Shown one piece after another: positions 35,901 through 50,900 of a DNA stretch of 64,000 nucleotides. Under the pieces are notes generated by a model. That model did no database searches. It had not been told where the DNA came from and saw only the letters and a program-made list of their open reading frames with translations. Numbering within the stretch: the stretch's first letter is position 1; every line of letters starts with the position of its first letter. The stretch is from Crossaster papposus (lineage: Eukaryota; Echinodermata; Asteroidea; Velatida; Solasteridae): contig JBAIAA010000443.1 in NCBI GenBank assembly GCA_037893245.1, positions 992,001-1,056,000 of the forward strand. The letters run 5' to 3'. The position numbers and the translations under genes are program-made.

Positions 35901-38900
35901 CCGGCCTAAATTTTGTCTTTATTCTACTTTATCACCGTGGTTGCTTGAAAGCCTCATTTTATAATAGTGTTCGTTGCATGAAAGACTGTATGCTGCTCTT
36001 TGAACCTTCAGTGCTTGTATACTTCATGCCACCCTGCCCCTTTTTTTAGCCAAATGGGAGAGGAAGCAGGCCCAACACCTGTAAGTGAGGTACCGGTAGT
36101 CAGTGTTGGACCTGGTGTTAACAGTCTGCTCGAAGATGATGAGGAAGAAGAAATGGAGGAGGAACTTGAGAAAGTTGAGAAAAACAACAAACAGAAAGTC
36201 GAGAACAACCATGAAAAGAAAATTTCCGCTGGAAAATCCGGGAGCAAATTGAGCCGGTTGAGCCTTTTTCGCCGCTCTTCCAAAACTGCCAGGGATGCTA
36301 CCGCGAAGCCGAAGGTTACCGAAAGAAAGGCAACGGGGGAAACGAAAAAGGAGAAAGAGAGGAAAAAGCTAATGGAAAAACAGGAGCATGCCAAACGGGA
36401 AAAGCAAGAACAGGAGAAATGGGAAAAAGGTGAAAGGGAGAGGCCAGAAAAGGAGCGGAAGGAGAAGATGCAAAAGGCTGGCAAGGAGGGTGCAGCGGTA
36501 AAAAGGAAAACTGGGAAGTCTTCCAGGAGAAGGCTGGACGAAATCAGCGAGCGGTTGGAAGAAGATGAAGATAAAGACGAGGAGGAGCAAGAAGTTACTG
36601 ATGCTGATGACGATGATTATAATGAAGATGTTGATGAAGAAAATAATGATGAAGGTAATGATGAAGAAAATAATAATGATGAAGAGTTGGACAGCGTTGA
36701 TGAAGGAGAATATGACAATGACGATGGTAATAATATTAATCAGAACGTTGCCAAGACGTCAGTAGCCATGCCACTCAATGGAAATCAGAAGAGCCTGTTT
36801 GGTCGCAGACAAAAGACCAGCCCTCCGAAAAACCGTGTGAAAGCAGAGGAGCCCAAATCGTCGAGGGAAAAGAAGGGGTGGAAGCTGTTCCAACGCCATA
36901 GTGACAGGTGAAATCCTGCATTGATTGGTGGATTTGGTTGTTGATTAATAGTTTGTAAGCAAAACTACCATGCACCGGACTATTAAACGTCTCTTCACAC
37001 CGAGCTATCTGTTTAAAACAATATCACTCAGTTATGTGCAGATGTGTATTTGTGTGTGATTGAAATGGCTATAATGCTAATTATAATGCTATAATGTTTT
37101 ATACAACTTGTACAAGGACCCAGCATGGACTTGCATGCATTGTGTACCGGTGCCGGTACATCCAATCCCTCTTTGTTTGCATGAACGTAACATTTTATAC
37201 CCAGCACAATATGAGACAGAGAGACTCTCCCCTTAGTCCCCCAGACAGTACCTATACACTCTCTAGACTATTGTTACCTAACGTACCCCCCTAAAAACCT
37301 AAAAAGAATTCCTGAAAAACCACAACATTCCGCAAGCACAATGACAACCACAAAGGAGGGGGTTCCTTCTGTCTCTATCTTGCTTCATATGTAATACCCC
37401 TGTCACACCGGAGCTACGCTGCCGTTGCGCTCCCACGGTGACTAAAAAAGTTGGAAACGCAGTAGAAGCGCAGTAGGATCGCCAAGAGCGTAGTGGAAAC
37501 GTAGTGGAGTCTACCTAGGTTGTGGGAGGGTCTCCATGGTCGCCAAACCTCGGCGATTGTTTTGAGCCTGCTCAAAACAATCGTGGAGGGTCGGCGACCT
37601 GGTCCAAAACGCAGTGGGAGTGCAGTGAGAGCCTAGTGGGATCTTAAAGACATACTTGGGACGTAGTGAAACTTACCTGAGCGTGTCATAATCGTAGCAA
37701 GAGCGAGTTGGTATCGCCGTCTGCCCAATCTGCGACTAAAGTACATCTGAAGTACGACCGCTGTAACATCGAGCAACATCTAGCAACATCGAGCTCACTG
37801 TTTTTATAGTCGCTCCGCGAACGCGGTACGAACGCACAGAACGTAGTGAGAGCGTAGTGAGGTCGTAGCGAGGTCGCCTTGGTCGCAGCGAGATCGCGTA
37901 CATGTAGAGCGTAGTGAGAGCGCATAGGGAACGCATAGGTCGGAACGCATAGGTCGCAGTGAGCGTGTAGTAAGAGCGTAGTGAGAGCGCAGTGAGCGAG
38001 TCAAGAGCATACTGTGAGCTACCTACCTCATAGATTTCAGGATTTTTTTCGGCGACCCCACTGCGTTTTTGATGAAAACTGCATCGCAGTAAGGTCGCCG
38101 TGGGATCGCACACCGGTCTGACAGGGGTATTACATTTATAATGTGCCAATACTGCTGGAAATGGTTGTGCCACAATAACTATTATTGTATACTAATATTA
38201 CAAAGCTGCCTCTTCAAGAGTGTTGTGTTGTTCATGCTTTTTGTGCCTATTATGCCTCTGCTAACCACATAATTTCGTTCTTACAATCACCATTCAGCGC
38301 TTACATCACTAGCAGAATAATTCTGCGCTAACCATGTACATGTACATTACAGAATCCTTATGTTATGAGATTTCGCATGCGTATTGCAAAATCACCTTGC
38401 CAACCCGTGAAATATACTTACCGTAAGTACAAATTTGTAAGCTGTAAGCAGGGATGTTTTACTAACTGCAAGCAGAGCCATGAAAACAAGTCCTGTAGTG
38501 GATACAGGTAATTGAATAGGCCCAGAATCGCAAAATGGACACTAAACATGGGGTCCAAAATTGTGAAATTGTTGGAACACTGTTGCACTTGGCCTGTTGA
38601 TTTCGAATTGATTTCACACAATTGTTTGTATTTGTTCATGTTGTTTGGCAGGTATTTGGCTTTTACATGATCACTTTTAGAGATAGAAAGCATTGAAGAG
38701 TACATGTGTGTACATCAGTAAATCTTACATCAGATGTACATGTAATAACAGGGACACAAAAATTCACATCTTGGTCATTCGGTTGTGCAAAAAAAAGTAC
38801 ATGTACATGTACATGTACATGTATGTTAACAATGGGCTGGAATTTTCACAACCATTTAAATTCAGTGAGTGTGTAGACGTGGGTCATTTATGGAGTGATC

Positions 38901-41900
38901 CACACTCTTGGGTTATGAGGGAGTTTTCATGTTTTTGATAAACAATAAGATCAGTATTTGTTTGGGTGATAGTGTCGGCATATTCACTTTCATACTAATA
39001 GTTAATGAATCATTGAGTGGTGCTACAGAATCTTTCGTACTCAAACATAATAAAATGAACCTATTTTGGATTGAAAACAGTCTTAATTATTCTGAATAAT
39101 CGTAATATCTCACACCCGGTTTAGACATGTGTTTCAGAGTCGTTTCAAAGCAAATCTGTGAATTAGTCCGTCAAAAGTCAAACATCTGAAACAATTAAAG
39201 GAGTAACTCAATTTTTGTTTAGTTCAGCGCAACTCTGGAATGCCTGTCTGAACAGAGTGTAAACTTCCAAATTTCAGGAAAATGACGACTTCTACTGGCA
39301 GCGAGAGCAAGGAGAAAGGCACCCCGTCGAAGGAAGCAGCAGGCAAGAAAAATGCTGGCCCTTTAACGACAAACTCAAAAGTAGAGGTGGTGGAGGAAGA
39401 TAGTGAAGAAAAAGAAGGGAGTATAAATGAAGATGATGATGATGAGTACGAAGATGAGGAAGAGGTTTCAGCTGAAGAAGATGAGGATGAAGGAGAAGAG
39501 GTTTCTGTAGAGGACGAAGAAGAGGTTTCTGTAGAGGACGAAGAAGAGTAAGGGCCAATTTGTTTTATTTATTAAATTTGTTAAACAAAATTGAGGGGGG
39601 GGGGGGGGGAGTGTTTTGCTAAGTAGATAATACTAGTAATGGGCATGTTGTGATTTTGCCTTCAAAGTGGACACGGTCCTTAGCAGCATGTTATTTCAAC
39701 AAAAGATTTTCCAAATCACATCCAAATAGTCAAAATTCACATCCTCAGTCATTTAGACCGCTTTCTGTCATATTTAGGGATGAGGAGGAAGTGGAAGAGG
39801 AAGAGGAGGAAGATGATGATGATGATGACGATGATGATGAAGATGAGGACTATGAAGATGATTCCCAGTATGAAGAGGAGTTAGGAGGGACCGGAGGCTC
39901 CAATGTCAGCGACGGTGTTTTTCACCCACCGGATGAAGGGGTAGGCAATGCTTCCTGGTGGCCAATTCATGGAGCTGCTATAAAGCACGAACATTTGGTT
40001 AATAGCACAAACATTTGCTTAAACAAAAAGTCTTGCTCAGTAAAAACAAGTTATCAGCCAAAACTTAATATGCCTATGACTGGCCAACAATTGACTGGTC
40101 GATGACTGGCTGGCCGTTGACTGACCGGGCGGCAACTGACTGGCCGACTACTCACATGCCGACTACTGACTGGCCGACTACTCACTGGCCGACTACTCAG
40201 TGGCCAACTACTCAGTGAAGTTCACAAATGAAATATGTTTAACATTTATTTATATTTTGTTTCTTGTCGTGGAAGATGGAGCGATTTGAAGCCGTTTGTG
40301 ACTTTGTTCCAGAGCAGACAGAAGACCTGGGCTTCAAACGAGGGGACATAATCACGATCATTAATACCAGGTTTGTCGCTCATTGAGTAGATGTATACAG
40401 TTTATACATCACGGTTTGAGGGAATCAGTGTGAAATGATATTCATAAATACCTGTGACAGTTTAGCCATTCCTATTGGTTGAGAACCTGACACTGGGCCG
40501 AAACACATGGCCCAGTCAGTTTTAAACACGTTTTTGGTGTAACATTAAATGTAGACTCATATGAAGTCTGGTCCATGACCCTTGTATTGGCTGAATCTCC
40601 AACAACATGTGCAGTACAACCAATGAGTCTGTATATTCAAAGTCCCGAGGCCATATCACGCGTCTATTACGTGCACGTTTATGCACGTGCGCGAGGCACA
40701 TACCATTAAAAGAGCTGGAGGTGTGTTCCTTAAAACACAAGATAAAATTGTTGAACCAAATCGTTGAAAAATTTTTATTTCCATAAAATGGACTATACAT
40801 ATTTTTAGAAGGATTCAGTAGATAAATTACAAGGGAAAAATATGTTTTGATGTATGAGTTTCACACTAGATTACATGTTAAATTGTTTAGAATTACTAAT
40901 TCACTTGTATCCCAGGTATTAGTAACTTTAAAGCGTGATGTGGTCCATTCTGTGTGTTGTACTTAAACATGCATAGCAAAACTGTGCAGTGATATGTAGA
41001 AGTACTGAAATTGCCTTAAAACGGGTTCTCATCACATCCTAAAAAATCAGGGAAAACCTGGAAACGAGTTTTGCTTTTTCCAGTCAGGGGAAAAGTCGGA
41101 ATTTGAGAAAAATACCTAAAATTCAGGGAAAGTCAAGGATTGGCCCGAAAGAGAAAGTGGTCAGTCTGTTATGTTTCATCTCATGGCCAAGTGTATCCAC
41201 TGGATGATTGGCTATGGTGGCTTTTTAGTGTGGAAATCCCTCTTTATACAAATTATACTAGTGTCTTTCCCCATGTTCACTGCAACAACGACGTGTCAAC
41301 TGGATATACATGTACATTTAGATTGAAATAGTTTTCCTGGAATTTTGAAAATTCATCAGAGAAAACTTGGGTAGCAACCAGGGAGTTTTGTTTTCATCAA
41401 ATGTTGGGAACCCTGTACTATAAGGGACGCCATATTTCAACTGATAGTAAAATGACCCATATCTATATTGTGTCACACTGTTACTATATTCATAATGTGT
41501 TGTTTAACCAGTTCGCGCCGGATGACGTATATAAACGCAAAGTTTTTCCCAAATTCAAAAGGGATGACGCATAAACACGCCAAGATCAAGTTCGTAAATG
41601 TATGTCAGCAGCGGGCAAGGCCGGAAATGCGTGGGTGTGTTTCCCGGCACTATCGGCCTGAACCCGCTTCGGATCGAGTTTCGTTAAAAATAATCCCGCC
41701 CCTCGGTTCGGTGATGTTGAAATAATCCCGGCGCGAACTGGTTAAACAAACCTTCGAAACGTCAAAGGGTTGATAACCTTACAACGAATTGCCATTGGTA
41801 TTAACAACTACACAACTATGCATGAACCAACAGTTAATACTTAGATTTTTTTTTCAGGGAGGATGGATGGTGGATGGCTGAAGATGAGGAAGGGAACCGG

Positions 41901-44900
41901 GGACTGGTACCCAGCACCTACCTCAAGGTGTGCATATATGTGACCTGTCACCACAATATGAGAGTGAAGTCGGAAAAATTGAGATATTGGTTTTTTCAAA
42001 TTTTTACAAAAGAGAGCTTTCCAATGGTACATAGCACTTGGGGGTTTTGCGATAAATACATTTTACAGCGTTCAAAAAGTCATGGGTTTCACAAAATTAT
42101 TTCCTTCAATATGACAGCGTGCCAAAAGGAACAATTTCACAGGGATTCTAGAATCAATAACCTTACCCCCACGGAGTATTGTGTGAGTTCCCTTCCACAC
42201 GCAGCAACCTGCATAATTTGTCAAAGTGACAGTCCTGCTCAGTGCCGAGAGATTAATTAGGTCAGAAATCTTAAGGCCAAACTGATTCTAGTCTGCGGTC
42301 ACCCAACGCAGCGGAATCTATCTTCGAATAGGTATAGACTGTGGTGGTTGGACTAGTGTTGACAACAGAATGCATCAAAGTGCACCAGACTTTTTGACCT
42401 AATGCGCTCTGTTGCGTGTGGAAGAGTAAGGGTTAATATCTTTACAACAAGTACATTTTTGTTTGATTACTTATACGTTAGATAGCTGCAAAATGTGCAC
42501 TACAGCTTTGAAACCTAACATGGAAATCGTCTCGACCATTTATTTCAGTTGAAGAAAGAGTACGGTGACTACAGAGACCTACAGTCACCCGAGGATGAAG
42601 GTATCTTGAGAAAGAAATTTTGTGTTGTATTAAATACTGTTTAATAAATACCTAGGAGAGTTGAAGGCTTCTGATTGGCCGAGACTCGATCACGTGCCGG
42701 TCATTATATGTAGTAACATCATGGGTTTTCCAAGGGCCGTTTTCTAAACCCCGGCTTTGGGCTGCACTCTGGCCACATTACAGACGTTTTCCTAGTTCCG
42801 GATCGCAAAAAATATTCAGGCTGTTTTCGGCAAGTCTAATCCTCGAAATTTAAACGAAATAGATTTAGTAGTTTACCTTGAGTGATGGAGAAACTACAGT
42901 TTTTGTTTCGATATTTATGCTCTTCTTTATTTTAAAATACATACTGTACGACGTCAAATATACCGACATCCCTTTTTCTAGTTGTGGATTAGTTTAACCA
43001 ATTCCGGATCGAGTAAAAAACTGCTTCGTACATGTACGTACATGAACAATTATCACGCTAGAACCAACCCGAATCAAGCCTATATTTCTGATAAAGTATT
43101 CATTAATTTATATAAATACAGTTTAAAATAAATGTCAAATACTTTAACTTCCAATAAAGTTTTAAAAAAGGACTTGCAAAGAAATGCTTTGAAATGTTTT
43201 GTCCGTGTACGTGTGTTGCGCGCGGCAACGATCCGATAAACTTTGTCCCACCATGGAGACATTTCTCCATGGTCCATTAGAACACGTCATATGAAATCGC
43301 TTGCGCGCGTGCTGTTGATGCATGTATTTTACGGGCGATCCGGAACTAGAAAAAAAAATGAACGTTCAGTCTTTGGCAGATTTGAGACTTTTACTTCGAC
43401 TTATTTTTACTTATGTATCAAGAAGCTTGTATGTTTCTTTTCAAAATGCACTTCATCTAAACAAATAGTATTGGAGACCAAGCCATAACAAGGTAGGTTT
43501 TTATTTGAAGCGATCTGGAACTAGAACAAATCCGGAACTAGGAAAACAACTGTACCACTGCTAAACTACATGAACAAAGCCAAAATACGAAAACGAAGCT
43601 GCGTTTGTAAAACGGCGTAAAAGAAGCCGCGAAGTCGCGAAATTCGGAGTATTTTCACCATTTTTCTCGTTAAAAAGGTATTTATTAAAGGTAATAACAG
43701 TGCGAGAACCCGGTTGTTACTGCGTGGTAATGACCGGGTTGGGGGATGACCGCTGGTAATGGACCTCGCCTTCGGCTCGATCCATTACCAGCGGTCATCC
43801 CCCAACCCGGTCATTACCACGCAGTAACAACCGGGTTCTCGCACTGTTATTACCTATGTAATGATTTTCATTCATGAAGATAATTCCGATTAGGAAAGGG
43901 CATGATGTGATTTGGAATTCAAAGTGGACACGCTCCTTAGCAGGATGTGATTTCAACAAAAGATTTTCAAAATCACTCTTCAAAATCACTTTTCAAAATC
44001 TAAATGCTCCAAATTCACATCGCGATCAGTCCAAATTTACATCCTGGGATAAGTGGATGTAAATCCAGTGGATGTGAATTTGAATCATGACGACTAAACC
44101 CAGGATGTGAATTTAGACTGAGGAGGTGAAATTAGAGCATTTGGAATTGATTTGGGAAATCTTTTGTTGAAATTTACATTCTGCTAAGGACTGTGTCCGC
44201 TTTGAATGGAAATCACATCATGCCCTTTCCTAGTGAACATACATCAGAACACTCAGTCGTGAACCACATAACGATTGAGGCTCGATATTGTGTTTTCCTT
44301 TATTCCTATGTTATACCCAATCCCCATTGCTTTGCGCTTGCACCGTCGATCGAGGACAGAATTTTTCTATTCATACCGCCGACCGAGGGGCTTTTGTTTC
44401 CTTTGTTCTCCTTTGTGTCTCGCCCCTCGGTCGTTATGTGGTGCCGGAACACAGCCATATGCCTGTTACAGGGTGCAAAGTTGGCACGTTAAATTCACCC
44501 CATGTCTGCGCAGTGGCATTTGCATTTCCAAAACCAAGATTAACTCCCCCAAAATTAACTCTCACAGAATTAACTCTAGCCAATACATTTGAAGAAAATG
44601 TATTAATATTTATAATAAAAAACATTTGTACGTACAATTCCATTAATTGCTTAATTTTAACAAGTTTAAAAGAACATTTTGGTGATTTTGCTGTAGATCC
44701 TGCACGTGTACAAGGCGGTCATCAAAAATCGTAAGTGCGGTACTTTCACATTTACAATTTTACAATATGATGGGAAAGAGTTAAAATTGTTTGCATGATA
44801 TTCCATGTTTACTAATAATTTTTACCGATTTGGACAAGTTATTTTTGATATTGGTTCTCATCCAAGGTGCTAAAAAAATGTTGTTAAGTATTGCCCGAAT

Positions 44901-47900
44901 TGGAATCATTGTGTAGCTGAACAACATTTGTGACCGGCTCTACAGGGGTATTATTCTGCGCTGTGCATTATCATGTAATGAATGGCTTGCTCAACGTTGA
45001 GAGGGTGAACATTTTATGAAAAAGTGTTTTTCATTTGTTGTTATGAATTACATCTTTAATACCTAAAGTTTCAGGTTTCAATCACCGAAATGTTGATTTT
45101 GATGAATAAAGTGAAGACAAAAACGACCATTTTGTGTTCATCGTTCTGTTGTTTCACAACAGAGCCAGCTATTTCAAAACCTGTTTTCTCAGTTGTATAA
45201 TTTGAACTCCAAGGAAGTAATCAATATGTAAACATGCCATATCTCCAGAACAGGAGGGCCTATCTATTATATACCAAATGAAAGCTCATGTTGCAGGCTT
45301 TTTATCATGTACATAACTCAATTTTACCTTTTTGCGACATACCTGTAATACTTATATTTGTGGAGTGGGTCACATTTGTTATAGGAATATGCACACATTG
45401 GTCCCAACAACTTCATATAAACTTCCCTGACAAAAGATATTTTTCTTGCATGTATAGTGCCAGCTAGAAAAACAAACATTTTCGGTATTTTCTTTTAGTC
45501 ATTGTTTTTTCTTAATTTTCATTTCAGAGGAGTGGAGCTGTGGAAGGGACTACGGAAAGCAGTGAATGAGGTAACACAATCCAAACAAATCTGTTTGTTT
45601 TGTGGCTGTCAAAATATGAACACTTATCTGTTTGAAGGGAATATACACAATTTGCAAACATCAACAAACAAAATAACTGCGATACTTACTTTACCGGACT
45701 GTTGGAGAATGAACGTCTAAAGCATCCTGTAAAATCATGGCTCCTGGTGACATTTTCAAGTAAAGTGGTATTTTTGTATCAATTTTCTATGCTGGTCGGC
45801 CCGACCAACGTTGGAACAAAAAATTGTTTTTTTAAGTACTACTTCAAATTTTTCATATTTTATTATTTCACATTTTCTTTGCAATTGATTACACACCTGT
45901 GAAGGGGTACAAGCCAACTAGACTGATTCTCTGACCTTACAATTTCCCAACACGTAGATTTTGTTCATGGGATGGTTAATAAAGGTAATTGTCATAAATG
46001 GGCTGCTCTAGATCCCTGGCGTCATGATTATTCAGTAGTTTTAACAATGACGCTAATATATTATTGCTCATTTAAGTAGTTACACGTAGCCCAGAGGTAC
46101 ATTAAAGCTCTTTGAAAAACGGCTTCTGCTGACCTCTAACAGTAGCTTAGAGGATAATGGGTTAGGTTATAGATCGTACGACTTGGGTTCAAATTCGTTC
46201 TCTGCTCATTTTATTATTGACTATTTTTGGTCTTCATGTTTATTGTCAGAGTGAGTTTGATTTAAGAGAAAGGAAAGATCTGAGAACCCAATTGTCTTCC
46301 ACTCAGTGTGGTGTAGATATGCCCAGTTATGGTAATTGCCCGTAACCATCCTAGACAAACAAAAATTACACTTCCCTAATGTCTATAAATTGCTCCATTT
46401 CATCTTGGGTGGGGTCAGGGAACCAGACTAAAAGAACATGATTGTTTGGTTTTTTTCCTTACTTGCCGTTGAGGGGGGTACTTGTGCGCGGAGCTCTCAG
46501 GCAAACCAACACATAAAGCGTTACAAAGAAAATAAATTTTGTTGGTTGGTTTTCTTTACTCGCATACATGCTGTGAGTACTTATGCGCATTCCTAATTTT
46601 GACCGATATTGGGGCCAACTTCTAATTGATATCGACACTTTGGAAACCCGGCGTGCTTCTGTGCTATATTGATTAACACTTTGAGTGCCAGGGGTTAATT
46701 TTAAAGTTATCACCGTGGGCCAGCCTTTTCAGTCAATTTTACCTAATTTCCATAGATCCTTCAGAATAAGTAGATACGTAAATCATCAATTACTATATAC
46801 CAGAATAAAGATCAAGTCTTCAGCTTGACATTGATACCATTTGTTTTATTTTCAAGGTAAAACATAATATACAAAATCTAATTAGAAGATTGCCACTTTT
46901 TACGATTTCACACAGAAAAACACAAAAAGCTGAGAAAAATAGCGTTTTGTGCTTTCCTGAGTGAAATTGTCAAAAGTAACAATCTTCTAATAAGATTTTT
47001 CAACAAAACACCGAGAAAAAACTGTTTTGTTTTCGGAAATGCATTTACATGACTCTAAAACTCTTATTTATATTTTATGAGGATTCTAAGCCACAATAAT
47101 AGCAGAAGGTGATGTGTCTCTTTCGACATGTGACATGTGACATGTGACTAAAAAAAAAATGGGAGCCATAAAAATGTTGTGAACTTGGGCTTGGCTATTT
47201 ACAATTTATCGTACTTTTTTAGCTCCAATTGTGCCATTATCATTTTATCATTGTACACACAACTACCTACAATAAGTGAACTTACATCTTCATCATCACT
47301 GGGGAAATAATCGTTCTCAGAATCGGAATCGGCGAATACTTCATTCGCTTCTGCAAGTGCAACTGAAAAGCATCGCTTTGCCGTCGCCATTTTGATTACT
47401 CTGAAATTCACGGGTACTTCCGGGTAGCGCCCTCTACAAAAAGTGCACGACACGTTGCAGCGCAGCACAAGGAGAATTCCAAATTGTTACCAGACATGGA
47501 TAATACCGCCCTCTGTCGAATACCATGAAAAAACCCGAAAGACGGAGATTTCCGTCTTTGGCACTCAAGCGTTGTGTTATCAAAGACGGAAATTTCCGTC
47601 TTTGGCACTCAAAGTGTTAAGCACGGCAGGCCCTGTCAAGCTTGATTCTTCTGCCAAGCCAAAATCAATTTTGTCTTTCTCCCCACCCCCCCTTTCCCCC
47701 CAAAAAATCCCCTGTGGAGTCATCTCTTTGCTCTCGTGCACAAAATGTTTGGACTTCCAAAAGCTCTCTTCAAAATGGTCCTATTTTAACCACGGTTAAC
47801 TTCCTGGGTTCAAATTTGGATATTATACCGTAATATTATACCTAACACTAACCTAAACACTAACCCTCACCCAAACACTATCTATAGTTTCTGAGTAAAA

Positions 47901-50900
47901 TCCATGAATCTATTTCGTGAAAACCTTGTAGAAACCTATTCAGTATAGGCGAATCCAATCACATATACGATGGAGCGCGCGCGCACAGACATTGTGGGGG
48001 GCCAGTAGCCCTATTGCTATAAGAAATTAGCGTCGCATGGCCCCCATCAGTGAAACAGTGCCGCCAATGAAGAATAAAACGAATCCTTTTTTGGATTCGT
48101 CTATACCCAGTGGAGATCTTTTGACTCCCATTGTGTAGGTCTCCACAGTGGTAACGACAGTACTGCAAACTGTACTTCAAAGAGCTTAGTTGAGGATGGT
48201 GCACAGAACATGCCAAGTGATGATGTAGACATAAACTACTCCTGAAAGCCTGCAAAAGTCCTATTTTTATTCTGATTTTGTCCTCCAAGGTCCAACTTTT
48301 ATCCTGCTTTTTATTTTGTTTTAAATTTGGATACTACTTTTTTTATCTTGATCAGTTTAAAAGCCTGAGTCTTGCACACTTTAGTATTTCACTGATAGGC
48401 AATTAATGAATAAAGAGAGTAATTGGTAAGTTCTGCAGTAAAAATTGAGTCTTTTTAATGTTCCTACATATTATTATTTTTAAAATAAAGACCAGCGTGA
48501 CTGACGTGTTAACTGCTATGGGTGCAATCCCGTCTGGCTTCAGACCCTCCACCACGGCCAGACTACTCCAAGAAGGTAAAGTCATCATAATCTGTCATGA
48601 TTTTTTTAACCAGTTCGCGCAGAGATTGTTTTGACAATGACCAGACCCAAGCACAGGATTTTTGTTCACGAACCTAGATCCGAGATGGGTTCAGGCCGGC
48701 ATCTGTGGGTAGCACACCCTGATATTTCTGGCCTTGTTCGATGCAATATTTCTGGCCTTGCTCGTGACGTGTTTATCCGTCATTTGAATTCACGGAAAAA
48801 CTTTGCGTGTATACACCTTCTCCGACACGAACTGGGTCAACCACCACAAAGCCTGTTCATGAAGCAGAGTCACTAGTGGAATACGTCACACGTATGCGTT
48901 GTTCATTCCAAGCAATGGACAAATATGGCGGCCTGACAGTGGATAAGTTTAAGTGTGCCAAAAATGTATTGCCGGTCTAAACATAAATATATCTTGAGCT
49001 CATTGTGGCTTTAGAAACTGTTATTCCTGCTTGATGTTGTTACTTCTTTGCCACTGATGCAAAAGCAATTAATCTCAAACCAAGCCTAAGTCCAAAAATT
49101 TACATAATTAGTTTTATACCAATTTTCCTATAAGTTATTTACTTTTTAATGGGACATATTGAGATACATGTATTTTTTGATAAATTTGTATTTACTCTGT
49201 GGCCACACAATTAAAGGCACTTTTGTATTGTTTTGTATTGAACCCAAAATATAAGCATATTTTCAGAGACAAATAAAGTAGCATTTTCTGTTTAAATAAA
49301 ACAAAGAATTTTTATAATAAAACTTAAGAGGTTTAACTAGTGGTAAGTTTATCTTCGTTTGTTATAGACCAGTACACACTTTGCAACGTCCTTAAGCCAC
49401 GTCTCAGCCAGTCCCATCTCGCCTTCAAGGATTTGTTCTGGAATCCCACGGAAAATCAGGTAATACTATCTGTCATTCATAAATACCTGAGACAGTTTAG
49501 CCATTCCTATTGGTCGAGAGCCCGACAAGTAGGTATGTTTAAACGGCTGGTAAATGGCATTTTTGGTGTCGCATTAAATTTTGACTCCTATGAAGTCTGG
49601 TGCCATATCACGCATCTGCAACGTGTCTATATTGCGTCTATTATGAGCGTGTCTATCATGTTCCTATCATGAGCATGTCTATCATGTTCCTATTATGAGC
49701 GTGTCTATCATGAGCGTGTCTATCATGAGCGAGTCTATCATGAGCGAGTCTATCATGAGCGAGTCTATCATGAGCGTGTCTATCATGCGTCTATCATGAG
49801 CGTGTCTATCATGAGCGTGTCTATCATGAGCGTGTCTATCCAGCGTGTCTATCCTGAGCGTGTCTATCCTGAGCGTGTCTATCATGAGCGTGTCTATCAT
49901 GAGCGTGTCTATCATGAGCGTGTCTATCATGAGCGTGTCTATCATGAGCGTGTCTATCGTGCGTCTATCGTGAGCGTGTCTATCGTGCGTCTATCGTGAG
50001 CGTGTCTATCGTGCGTCTATCGTTAGCGTGTCTATCGTGCGTCTATCATGAGCGTGTCTATCGTGCGTCTATCATGAGCGTGTCTATCGTGCGTCTATCA
50101 TGCTTCTATCATGAGCGTGTCTACCGTGCGTCTAGCATGAGCGTGTCTACCGTGCGTCTATCATGAGCGTGTCTATCGTGCGTCTATCATGCGTCTATCA
50201 TGAGCGTGTCTATCGTGCGTCTATCGTGAGCGTGTCTATCGTGCGTCTATCGTGAGCGTGTCTATTGTGTATCTATCATGCATATATCGTGCAAGCATTT
50301 ATCACCATATAAGGGCACGTGCGCGAGGCACATACCAATAAAATATCTGGAGAGGTGTTCCTCAAAATACGTGGTAAAATTGTTGGATAACTGTAATTGT
50401 AAAATTGTCAAAAAATTGTAATTTTGTTTATTTGTAGTGACTTTTTGACTGGAAGGTATTTGTGAATGGAAATAAAAATGTGGTTGGCTGGTTATAAATA
50501 GTACATAAAAGTATGTATGTTTAAAACCAACTCTTGGGCCTGAACATTGGTAACGCGTCCCGGCCCACAAGCCAGTTTTAAAGGTTCTACACGAACCTTT
50601 CGAGGAGAATTACGGTTTAATAATTTAAAATGTGCCTTGGTGTGTTAGAAACAAGACCAGGGGTGATAAAAGGATATAAAATGACATTATTTGGGGTAAA
50701 TCACCGTAAATGTAATTTGCCCCCTCGTTAACATGTTCAAACACTGACAAATGGTGGCGCTGTTCGTGACGAACATTCGGCAACCCCCCAAAAGAGATGC
50801 CATGCACGCGGGTACGCACGCAGCAGATTTTGTTCAGACATGGCGAGTGAAGACGACAGTTCGGGGCCGGGGAGTGCATATTCTACAGAATCAGACGAAA

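Noticed and set aside
37686..38173. 145-codon - frame rich in LRSHYALTT
   Set aside because: Simple-sequence product of a MITE interior.
49682..49999. MIDTLMIDTL and ERVYHERVYH frames
   Set aside because: Artefacts of the 15-bp minisatellite, open on both strands.
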